Of a stretch of DNA of 15,340 nt, positions 8,333 through 14,066 are shown in pieces; position 1 is the stretch's first letter; every line of letters starts with the position of its first letter. The notes under the pieces were generated by a model that saw only the letters and a list, made by a program, of their open reading frames with translations, was not told where the DNA came from and made no database searches. The translations under genes were made by a program, and so were the position numbers. This DNA comes from Gaiellales bacterium (lineage in GTDB: Bacteria; Actinomycetota; Thermoleophilia; Gaiellales; F1-60-MAGs149), in the NCBI GenBank assembly GCA_030831375.1, contig JAURLF010000086.1, positions 1 through 15,340 of the forward strand, given 5' to 3'.

Positions 8333-8629
8333 CTACGCCCCGATCGGCGGGACGCGGAAGCCCTCGGCGGTCGGATCCGGCGCGTTCGCGAGCGCCTCCT
8401 GCCGCGGTGCGCCGGAACGCGCGACGTCCGAGCGCAGCGCGTCGCCATGCGGGTTCGCGTGCTTCGTCGGCGGCACGTCGGCGATCGGCAGCTGCGCGAT
8501 CGTGTTGACGTGCCCGAGGATGGACGTCAGCTCGCGGCCGAGCCGTTCGACCTCGACGTCGTCGAGGCCGAGCCGCGCGAGCGACGCGACGTGGCGCACC
8601 TCGTCCGGGGTCAGCTCGACGTCGGACAC
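8333..8629 (-). CDS. gatC: Asp/Glu-tRNA(Asn/Gln) amidotransferase subunit C
   Basis: GatC is the small subunit that wraps around and stabilises the GatA-GatB interface. The 98-residue protein has the normal length and pattern: the N-terminal helix LTPDEVRHVASLARLGL, then the amphipathic ELTSILGHVNTIAQLPIADVPPTKH stretch, then a conserved tail with RSDVAR. The start is GTG at 8629, seven bases after the folD stop, with GAGG overlapping that stop as a plausible ribosome binding site. The gene order folD-gatC-gatA-gatB is tight throughout, so the trimeric enzyme is made stoichiometrically from one message. Confidence 0.95.
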   Translation of the reverse strand: MSDVELTPDEVRHVASLARLGLDDVEVERLGRELTSILGHVNTIAQLPIADVPPTKHANPHGDALRSDVARSGAPRQEALANAPDPTAEGFRVPPIGA

Positions 8630-8636
8630 GCGCGCC

Positions 8637-9488
8637 TCAGCGCCCCGCGCTGCGCTCGGCCGCCTCGACCGTGTTCTTCAGCAGCATCGCGATCGTCATC
8701 GGCCCGACGCCGCCGGGGACCGGCGTGATCAGGCGCGCCTTCGGCTGCACGGCGTCGAAGTCGACGTCGCCGCAGAGGCCGTCCTCGAGGCGGTTGATGC
8801 CGACATCGATCACGACGGCGCCGTCCTTGACGTGGTCGGCGCCCAGCATCCGCGGGCGGCCGACGGCGGCCACGAGGATGTCGGCCTGGCGGCAGATTCC
8901 CTCCAGGTCGCGCGTGCGCGAGTGGCAGATCGTGACGGTGCAGTCCTCCTTGAGGAGGAGGTGCGCCTGCGGCTTGCCGACGATCTCCGAGCGGCCGACG
9001 ACGACGGCGTGGGCGCCCCGCATCTCGACGTCGTACGCCTTCAGCATCTCCATCACGCCGGCGGGCGTGCACGGCAGCGGGCCGGGCTGCAGCGTCATCA
9101 GCCGGCCCATCGCGTCCGCGGTCAGGCCATCGGCGTCCTTCTCGAACGGGATCCGGTTGAGGGCGGCGTCCGTGTCGAGGTGGTCGGGCAGCGGCATCTG
9201 CACGATCATCCCGTGGATCGCCGGGTCGGCCGCGACCTCGTCGATCTTCGCCTCGAGCTCGGCCTGCGTGGTCGTGGCGGGCATCTCGACCTGCAGCGAG
9301 TGCATGCCGGCCTCCTCGCACGCCTTGTGCTTGTTGGCCACGTAGACCTGCGACGCCGGGTCCTCCCCGACGATGATCACCGCGAGGCCGGCGCGGACGC
9401 CGGTCTCGTCGTGGAGCCGCCGTGTGCGCTCCGCCACCTCGCCGCGGACCGTGGCCGCGACCGCCTTGCCGTCGATCAGGTTGTCCAT
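8637..9488 (-). CDS. folD: Bifunctional methylene-THF dehydrogenase / methenyl-THF cyclohydrolase
   Basis: FolD interconverts 5,10-methylene-, methenyl- and 10-formyl-tetrahydrofolate with NADP in the cytoplasm. It supplies one-carbon units for purines and for initiator formyl-Met-tRNA. The 283-residue protein has the catalytic YxxxK (Y49, K53 in SQVYVANKHKACEEAG), the MPLPDHL segment, the DADGL loop, PCTPAG, the NADP-binding GRSEIVGKP and the C-terminal TPVPGGVGPMT. The ATG at 9488 is chosen because MDNLIDGKAVA is the usual FolD N-terminus and it lies 22 nt after the thioesterase stop. No strong Shine-Dalgarno is visible there. The frame stays open further upstream, but only through the thioesterase gene. 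Confidence 0.97.
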   Translation of the reverse strand: MDNLIDGKAVAATVRGEVAERTRRLHDETGVRAGLAVIIVGEDPASQVYVANKHKACEEAGMHSLQVEMPATTTQAELEAKIDEVAADPAIHGMIVQMPLPDHLDTDAALNRIPFEKDADGLTADAMGRLMTLQPGPLPCTPAGVMEMLKAYDVEMRGAHAVVVGRSEIVGKPQAHLLLKEDCTVTICHSRTRDLEGICRQADILVAAVGRPRMLGADHVKDGAVVIDVGINRLEDGLCGDVDFDAVQPKARLITPVPGGVGPMTIAMLLKNTVEAAERSAGR

Positions 9489-9510
9489 GCGGGCAATGTA
9501 CCGCCCCGAC

Positions 9511-9915
9511 TCAGTCGCCGGTGCGGATGAACTGGATGCGGCCGAGCGCGGACGCCTTGCCCGGCGCATCCCACGGGGCGATCTCGACGTCGCAGACGGC
9601 GAGGGTGCGCCCGGCCTTGCGGCAGCGCGCCGTGATCCGCAGCGGAGCGAGGTCCGCCATGCGCAGGAAGTCGCAGCGCAGGTCCGTCGCCACCCAGGTG
9701 CCGGGGCTTGCGGCCATCACGGCGTACCAGCCCGCGGTGTCGACGAGCGTGGCCAGCGTCCCGCCGTGCAGCATCGGCGGATCCTCGTAGCCGAGCGCGG
9801 CGTGGGTTGGCTCGAGCCGCAGAACGACGTCGTCGCCGTCGCGGCCGTGGTAGGTGAGGCCGATGGCCTCGTCGAGCGGGGAATCGGCGTGTGCGCGCAG
9901 GGGGTCGTCGTCCAT
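9511..9915 (-). CDS. PaaI-like hotdog-fold thioesterase
   Basis: The 134-residue protein is a single hotdog domain that most likely hydrolyses an acyl-CoA; the natural substrate cannot be read from sequence. The signature is H50-GG followed by D59 in MLHGGTLATLVDTAGWYAV, matching the HGG...D helix in which PaaI-type enzymes place their catalytic Asp. The DLRCDFLRMA and ITARCRKAGRTLAVCDVEI strands complete the fold. The ATG at 9915 opens the minus-strand block, divergent from the cupin gene, and the gene ends 22 nt before folD. No functional link to folate or tRNA amidation is known to me, so co-transcription may be only convenience. Confidence 0.88.
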   Translation of the reverse strand: MDDDPLRAHADSPLDEAIGLTYHGRDGDDVVLRLEPTHAALGYEDPPMLHGGTLATLVDTAGWYAVMAASPGTWVATDLRCDFLRMADLAPLRITARCRKAGRTLAVCDVEIAPWDAPGKASALGRIQFIRTGD

Positions 9916-9972
9916 GCGTGCAGCCTACCTGTGGACGTGCCAGACTCCCCACGTCACCCTAGGAGGCGCCCC
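9916..9972. promoter_or_regulatory. Divergent intergenic region between thioesterase and cupin genes
   Basis: This 57-nt gap must hold, or lie next to, the promoters of both divergent units. On the minus strand there are two TAnnnT elements that could be actinobacterial -10 boxes: TAGGGT (9956-9961) and TAGGCT (9922-9927). The second ends six bases before the thioesterase ATG, the spacing expected for a leaderless transcript. No clear -35 box is visible on either strand. On the plus strand, CAGACT is the only weak -10 candidate before the cupin ribosome binding site. Confidence 0.4.
9961..9966 (+). promoter_or_regulatory. Consensus ribosome binding site of the cupin gene
   Basis: AGGAGG sits six bases before the GTG at 9973 and is the strongest Shine-Dalgarno sequence in the window. 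It decides the start of the cupin gene, whose frame is otherwise open far upstream through antisense folD and thioesterase sequence. Confidence 0.85.
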
Positions 9973-10338
9973 GTGGCATCGAACTCGACCGGCTTCAGCG
10001 ACCCGCTCGGCATGGAACTCGACCTGATCGGCCCCAAGCCGAACCCGACCCGCGGGGAGCCCGTGGAGTCCGGCGCGGTGCTGTTCGAGGACGCGCTCGT
10101 CGAGGTCGGCGTCTGGGAGTGCACGCCGGGCACGTTCCCGTCGCGCCGTGAGGGCTTCCGCGAGGCCGTCACCATCCTCAAGGGGAGGGGCACGCTGCGC
10201 GACGCGGACGGCAACGAGACGCCGCTCCACCCCGGCGCGGCCGTGGCCCTGCCCGAGGGCTGGGTCGGTGAATGGGACATCGACGAGACCGTGCGGAAGG
10301 TCTACGTCGTCTCGTACACGGAGCCGCGCGCCTCATAG
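9973..10338 (+). CDS. Small single-domain cupin (DUF861/EutQ-like) protein
   Basis: The 121-residue protein is a single beta-barrel cupin. The core runs FREAVTILKGRGTLRDADGNETPLHPGAAVALPEGWVGEWDIDETVRKVYVV. This matches the cupin_3/DUF861 pattern 'E-hydrophobic-L-x-G ... G-D/A-hydrophobic-P-x-G-W-x-G-x-W...ETVRK-x-Y'. Members include EutQ-like and ureidoglycine-aminohydrolase-like proteins, but most have no known substrate. Metal-binding histidines of classical cupins are largely absent: only one His (LHP) is in the core, so a metalloenzyme role is doubtful. The GTG start is fixed by AGGAGG six bases upstream. It is transcribed divergently from the thioesterase block, and its last 37 bases overlap the end of the opposing DCC gene. 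Confidence 0.88.
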   Translation: MASNSTGFSDPLGMELDLIGPKPNPTRGEPVESGAVLFEDALVEVGVWECTPGTFPSRREGFREAVTILKGRGTLRDADGNETPLHPGAAVALPEGWVGEWDIDETVRKVYVVSYTEPRAS

Positions 10339-10697
10339 CGGTCCGGCAGGGGGCACGCGGCCCCCTCGGGATTGCGCCGCTTCGCGATCTGCGCGTAGCC
10401 GAGCGCCCCGAGCGCGTGCAGGCCCGGCAGGTAGAGCAGCCATGCAAACGGCGCGCCGAGCGGCGTGCGGATCATGATCGCGCGAACGGCGTCGACGCCG
10501 AGCGCGACCGACCCGTCCGGGTAGCGCACGCGCAGGCCGTCGCCGACGGCGCCGCGGGCGACCTCCGGGTAGCGGGACTCCGCGACCGAGTAGCCCATGT
10601 CGTCGAGGCGCCTGAGCCAGTCGAAGCGGCGCACCATGCGGGCGCTGCGCCGACACATGCCGCAGCGGTCGTCGTAGATCACGGTCGGCTTCGCCAT
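10302..10697 (-). CDS. DCC-family (DUF393) thiol-disulfide oxidoreductase-like protein
   Basis: The 131-residue protein begins with VIYDDRCGMCRRSARMVRRFDW, the DxxCxxC signature of the DUF393/DCC family; C12 and C15 are the CxxC pair. The family is thought to have a thioredoxin-like fold, and its substrates are mostly unknown. The usual second Asp of the 'YDGxCxxC' form is kept as YDD. A moderately hydrophobic segment (APFAWLLYLPGLHALGALGYAQIA) lies in the C-terminal half and may contact the membrane. The ATG at 10697 (a GTG one codon earlier is also possible) has GAGG seven bases upstream. It starts 22 nt after the Mur-ligase-like gene and is probably its operon partner. The 3' end runs 37 nt into the cupin gene on the opposite strand. 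Confidence 0.87.
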   Translation of the reverse strand: MAKPTVIYDDRCGMCRRSARMVRRFDWLRRLDDMGYSVAESRYPEVARGAVGDGLRVRYPDGSVALGVDAVRAIMIRTPLGAPFAWLLYLPGLHALGALGYAQIAKRRNPEGAACPLPDRYEARGSVYETT

Positions 10698-10719
10698 CAC
10701 CCGCCTCTTCGCGCGGGGT

Positions 10720-12129
10720 TCAGCCGGGGACGACCTCGAGCTCGCGGCCGACGGCGCGGGCCGCTGCGGCAACGAGGCCACCGAACGCCTCGCGGTCGGC
10801 GAGCTCGACGGGGAACATCGGCACCCACGCGATCGCCTCCGCCCGTCCGGCGTCGCGCAGGGCCTCGCCCACCGCCCAGTGCAGGTCCGGACCGACGTCG
10901 ACGCGGTCGAGGCCCTCGGCCGCCAGAAGCGGCGCGAGCCGCGCCGCGGCCGGACCCCAAAGAACCGCGCGGCCGGCGACGCGCGCCACCTCCGCGCAGG
11001 CGTCGCGCAGCATGCGCTCCTCGGCGGCCGAGGCGTGCACGGGGCCCGCGCTCGACGCGTCGAGGCCGCCGATGATCACCGTCAGGGAGCCGTCGCCGCC
11101 GCCGCGCAGGAACGCGGCCGCCTTGGCCGGCGTCGCGGCCATGCCGTTGTGCAGAATCGCGGTGCCGCCGACGCGGCCGATCTCCTCGCCGCGCCAGCCG
11201 GGCTGTGCGTAGCCCGCGAGGGCCGCGTCGATCGGGGCGTCGAGGAGCAGCGAGGAGCGCACGCAGGCGACGGCGGCCGCCACGTTGCCCCACAGGTAGG
11301 GCGCGACCGGCAGCCGCTCGAGGTCGACGAGCGCGACCGTGGCGTCTCGGGTGGCGTCCTCCAGCACGCCGTCGCGCACGCCGACGCCGCCCGCCACGGC
11401 CTCCGCTCCGGAGAAGCGCGTCGTGCGGGCCCCGGGCTTCGCGGCGATGCGCGTCTCGCCGGCCGGCAGCACCGCGGTCGCGCCGGCCGGCTGGCGCGAG
11501 AGGATGCGCTGCTTGGCCGCGATGTAGAGGCCCTCGCCGCCGTGCAGCTCGACATGGTCGGGCCACAGCGTGGTCACCACGGCGTGCCGCGGCGACGTGG
11601 TGACGTAGGCGAGGTGCGTGCTGGTCAGCTCGAGCACGAGCAGGTCGGGTCGCACGCCCGCGGCGAGCAGCGCCAGCGTGTCGGCGCTCGGCCAGGCGTT
11701 CTCCGCGCGGCCCGTCGGCGGCACGTGCACGTCGAGCCCCGCCGCTGCACAGAGGTGCGCGACGAGCCGCGTGGCCATCGTCTTCCCGGCCGTCCCTGTG
11801 ACGCCGACGACCGGGCAGGGCGCCTCGTGCAGCACGAGGTCGGCCAGCGAGCCGAGCGGGATGCCGCGCTCGCGCGCGCGCACGACGTGCGGCGCCGTCT
11901 CCCCCGTCCAGCAGTCGACGAGCAGGAGGTCGGCGCGCTCGGCCGCGACGCGCGGGTCGGGCACGAGCCGACAGCCGGCGGGCGCGTCCGCGCTGGGCGC
12001 GGGGTCGGCGATCACGACCTCGGCGCCGCGCTCCGCGAGGAGCACGGCGAGCGCCGCGCCGTCCCGGTCCAGTCGGTCCAGGACGACGCGGCGGCCGTTC
12101 AGGCGATCAGCGGTGTAGGGACCGCTCAT
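10720..12129 (-). CDS. Divergent Mur-ligase-family (MurD-like) protein
   Basis: The 469-residue protein follows the three-domain Mur-ligase plan and is closest to MurD, which adds D-Glu to UDP-MurNAc-L-Ala. The visible ATP-side features are a P-loop at 109-120 (GVTGTAGKTMAT), E168 in LELTS, H192 in WPDHVELHG and the carbamyl-lysine position K206 in YIAAKQRI. Several MurD landmarks are altered. The P-loop reads TAGKTM where TNGKTT or SNGKST is usual. The N-terminal Gly-rich loop is DRLDRDG. The usual DSKAT is HNGMAAT (327-333). The C-terminal SPACAS-type D-Glu loop is replaced by VPMFPV (436-441). I infer either an unusual MurD or a paralogue with another substrate. The ATG at 12129 lies 10 nt after the metallopeptidase stop; the DCC gene follows after 22 nt. 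Confidence 0.82.
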   Translation of the reverse strand: MSGPYTADRLNGRRVVLDRLDRDGAALAVLLAERGAEVVIADPAPSADAPAGCRLVPDPRVAAERADLLLVDCWTGETAPHVVRARERGIPLGSLADLVLHEAPCPVVGVTGTAGKTMATRLVAHLCAAAGLDVHVPPTGRAENAWPSADTLALLAAGVRPDLLVLELTSTHLAYVTTSPRHAVVTTLWPDHVELHGGEGLYIAAKQRILSRQPAGATAVLPAGETRIAAKPGARTTRFSGAEAVAGGVGVRDGVLEDATRDATVALVDLERLPVAPYLWGNVAAAVACVRSSLLLDAPIDAALAGYAQPGWRGEEIGRVGGTAILHNGMAATPAKAAAFLRGGGDGSLTVIIGGLDASSAGPVHASAAEERMLRDACAEVARVAGRAVLWGPAAARLAPLLAAEGLDRVDVGPDLHWAVGEALRDAGRAEAIAWVPMFPVELADREAFGGLVAAAARAVGRELEVVPG

Positions 12130-12139
12130 CGCCTCGGAG

Positions 12140-12814
12140 CTACTCGCGTCCGCCGAGCATGGGGAGGACGTACGCGAGCAGGAGCGCGACGCTGGAGATC
12201 GCCGCGACAACGTAGGTGCTGGCCGCAGCGGTCAGCACGGTCTTGGTCTGCTGGGCCTCACCGGCCGTGACCAGCTGGTAGCGCTGCATCAGCTGACCCG
12301 CCCGCCGCGAGGCGTCGAACTCGACGGGCAGCGTGACCACGTGGAACGCGATCACGATCAGGTACACGGCGATCGCCATCCAGACGAAGCCGACGGCGCC
12401 GAGCAGGACGCCGACCATCAGCAGGGCGAACCAGCCCCACTGCGCGACCATCGCGGCCGGCGCGACAGCGGAGCGCAGCCGGAAGAACGCGCTCGCCTGC
12501 GCGTGCTGGATCGCGTGGCCGACCTCGTGGGTCGCGATCGCGATCGCCGCCGGCGTCGGATGGTCGAAGGTGCTCTCGCTAAGCCGCACGGTGCGCGAAC
12601 GGGGGTCGTAGTGGTCGCTGAGCTGGCCGGGGACTCGCTCGACGGGCACGGACGCGAGGCCCTCCCCGTCGAGGACGACGCGGGCCGCCTGCGCTCCCGT
12701 CAGGCCGCTCGAGACGCGGACGCCGCTGCCCTTCTTGTGGGCGGAGCGGACCCACGCCTGTGCGGCGAGGCCGGCTCCCACCATCGCGATGATGATGATC
12801 CAGGTGATGCTCAT
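12140..12814 (-). CDS. Membrane zinc metallopeptidase, YugP family
   Basis: The 224-residue integral membrane protein matches the YugP/Zn_peptidase_2 family, whose physiological substrate is unknown. An N-terminal membrane segment (about 3-20) is followed by SSGLTGAQAARVVLDGEGL, the DHYDPRSRTVRLSE stretch and the zinc motif H96-E97-xx-H100 in THEVGHAIQHA. The conserved LPVEFDASRRA segment probably supplies the third zinc ligand (Glu). Two further hydrophobic segments lie around 115-160, and one at the C-terminus (TYVVAAISSVALLLAYVLPM). The ATG at 12814 is preceded by GAGAAGG, close to the start codon. A frame start at 12880 adds a basic stretch unlike the family and is rejected. It is probably the first gene of a three-gene unit with the Mur-ligase-like and DCC genes. 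Confidence 0.93.
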   Translation of the reverse strand: MSITWIIIIAMVGAGLAAQAWVRSAHKKGSGVRVSSGLTGAQAARVVLDGEGLASVPVERVPGQLSDHYDPRSRTVRLSESTFDHPTPAAIAIATHEVGHAIQHAQASAFFRLRSAVAPAAMVAQWGWFALLMVGVLLGAVGFVWMAIAVYLIVIAFHVVTLPVEFDASRRAGQLMQRYQLVTAGEAQQTKTVLTAAASTYVVAAISSVALLLAYVLPMLGGRE

Positions 12815-12887
12815 GCCTTCTCGTGTCTCCAGACGCGGTGCTGCAGACCTGATGCTGCCGCGCGCACGGAGTCGATGCATTACCCGT

Positions 12888-12932
12888 TTCCGGCAAGAGA
12901 TGCGGGGTCTCCGTACCCGCTACTTGCCGGAA
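12888..12932. repeat. Nested inverted repeat (10-bp outer and 5-bp inner stem)
   Basis: TTCCGGCAAG at 12888-12897 is perfectly inverted as CTTGCCGGAA at 12923-12932. Inside it, GCGGG (12902-12906) pairs with CCCGC (12916-12920) around a 9-nt loop, so the whole element can fold into one bipartite hairpin. It lies between tRNA-Cys and the metallopeptidase gene. Neither strand has a T-tract after it. It could be a structured leader, a terminator of a type lacking U residues, or a binding site for a dimeric regulator. Confidence 0.6.
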
Positions 12933-12955
12933 GACCGCCCAAGCGGCGCGGGGCC

Positions 12956-12981
12956 GGTCCGGCGCCCCCACCTGCCGGACC
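12956..12981 (-). terminator. Terminator-like hairpin immediately downstream of tRNA-Cys
   Basis: A perfect 8-bp stem, GGTCCGGC (12956-12963) with GCCGGACC (12974-12981), closes a 10-nt loop. On the minus strand it begins four bases after the tRNA discriminator base, the usual place for a tRNA terminator. No T-run follows, which is common in high-GC genomes, so termination activity is inferred from position and stem strength only. Confidence 0.45.
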
Positions 12982-12985
12982 CCAG

Positions 12986-13056
12986 AGGCGACGACCGGAA
13001 TCGAACCGGTGTGGACGGCTTTGCAGGCCGCTGCCTAGCCACTCGGCCACGTCGCC
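12986..13056 (-). tRNA. tRNA-Cys (anticodon GCA)
   Basis: The 71-nt complement strand folds as a complete cloverleaf. The acceptor stem GGCGACG (13056-13050) pairs perfectly with CGTCGCC (12993-12987). The anticodon loop CTGCAAA has GCA at 13024-13022, reading UGC/UGU Cys codons. The anticodon stem GCGGC/GCCGT closes with one G-U pair, and the T arm ACCGG-TTCGATT-CCGGT is perfect. The discriminator base is U73, the cysteine identity element. The 3' CCA is not encoded, so a CCA-adding enzyme is needed. It lies 26 nt downstream of holA in the same direction and may be processed from that transcript or have its own promoter. Confidence 0.97.
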
Positions 13057-13058
13057 AT

Positions 13059-13074
13059 GGCCCCCGACGGGGCC
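13059..13074 (-). terminator. Short GC hairpin between holA and tRNA-Cys
   Basis: GGCCCC (13059-13064) pairs with GGGGCC (13069-13074) around a CGAC loop, between the holA stop (13083) and the 5' end of tRNA-Cys (13056). There is no T-tract, so it may weaken read-through or mark a processing point rather than act as a full terminator. Confidence 0.3.
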
Positions 13075-13082
13075 GGCACAGA

Positions 13083-14066
13083 CTACAGCGCCTCGGCCAG
13101 CGCCCGTTCCAGCACGAGCGCGGGTGGCATCCGCGACATGCCCTTCATGGCCGCGTCCGCGGCGTGCATGCGGCTGAGCGCGCGGCTGGCGTCGCGGACC
13201 GACCACGCCCCGAGCGCGGCCAGCATCTTGCCGGCGCGAAACGGCGCCACCCCGAGCTCCTTGGCGAGGGCCTCGCGCGACGGCCGCCCCTCCTCCCCAA
13301 GCTCGACCGTGCGCCGCACGAGCTCGACGTGCCGGGTCAGCTGCGGCAGCACGCGGTGCGGTTCGGCGTCCGCGGCGAACAGGCGCACCAGCTCGGCGAT
13401 CGCGCCGCGCCGGTCGCGCTCGGTGACGCAGTCGAGGAGCGCCCACGGCGCGTCGTCGTGGCGCGCCGCCACCATCGCCTCCACGAGCGCGAGGTCGACG
13501 GGCCCGTCGGGGCCGTAGGTCGCGATCTTCTCAAGCTCGCGCGTGATCTCGTCCGGCCGGTCGCCGATCAGCTCCGCGAAGCGCGCCATCGCCTCGGGCT
13601 CGAACGCGAGGCCGAGGCGCTCGGACTCCTGGCGGGCGAAGGCGGCGCTCTTCGGCGCGTCGAAGCGCAGCACGGCCTCCTTGCCCCCGGCCTTGCGCAC
13701 GGCCTTCAGCAGCGGGTCGTCGTCGGGCCAGATCGGCTTGCGCGGGTCGGCGGGGGCGTCGGCGACCAGCAGCAGGACGGTGCCCGGGCCGGGATCGCCG
13801 AGGTAGGCCAGGACGGGATCGAGGCGGCCGGCGCGGCGCGGCTTCGCCCACGCGTCGATCCCCTCGACGACGACGAGACGGTCGGCCGCGAACAGGCCCT
13901 GCTGCTGACAGGCGAGCGCCGCATCCTGCGGCTCCACGTCGGCGGCGACGAGCAGCTCGACGGCGTCACTGGGGAAGCGCCCGCGCAGCCGCTCGGCGGC
14001 CCGCCGCACCTTGCCGCGATCCGTCCCCATCAGGAGATAGACGGGGCTGAGGGGCTGCGCGGCCAC
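13083..14066 (-). CDS. holA: DNA polymerase III delta subunit
   Basis: HolA is the delta subunit of the replicative clamp loader; it opens the beta sliding clamp. The 327-residue length fits the family. The N-terminal SPVYLLMGTDRGKVRRAAERL is the conserved family opening. The middle has DRPDEITRELEKIATYG, the typical delta-subunit 'ELEKL' helix, and the C-terminal domain ends in a helical segment with MHAADAAMKGM. As expected for delta, there is no Walker A motif. The start is GTG at 14066, supported by AGGA seven bases upstream and by the need to include the SPVYLL strand. This start lies 101 nt inside the comEC frame. The holA-comEC neighbourhood is common in bacteria and supports both calls. 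Confidence 0.93.
   Translation of the reverse strand: MAAQPLSPVYLLMGTDRGKVRRAAERLRGRFPSDAVELLVAADVEPQDAALACQQQGLFAADRLVVVEGIDAWAKPRRAGRLDPVLAYLGDPGPGTVLLLVADAPADPRKPIWPDDDPLLKAVRKAGGKEAVLRFDAPKSAAFARQESERLGLAFEPEAMARFAELIGDRPDEITRELEKIATYGPDGPVDLALVEAMVAARHDDAPWALLDCVTERDRRGAIAELVRLFAADAEPHRVLPQLTRHVELVRRTVELGEEGRPSREALAKELGVAPFRAGKMLAALGAWSVRDASRALSRMHAADAAMKGMSRMPPALVLERALAEAL

Noticed and set aside
10879..12270. Plus-strand open frame of 463 codons
   Set aside because: It is antisense to the Mur-ligase-like gene, with Arg/Gly-rich composition and no recognisable domain.
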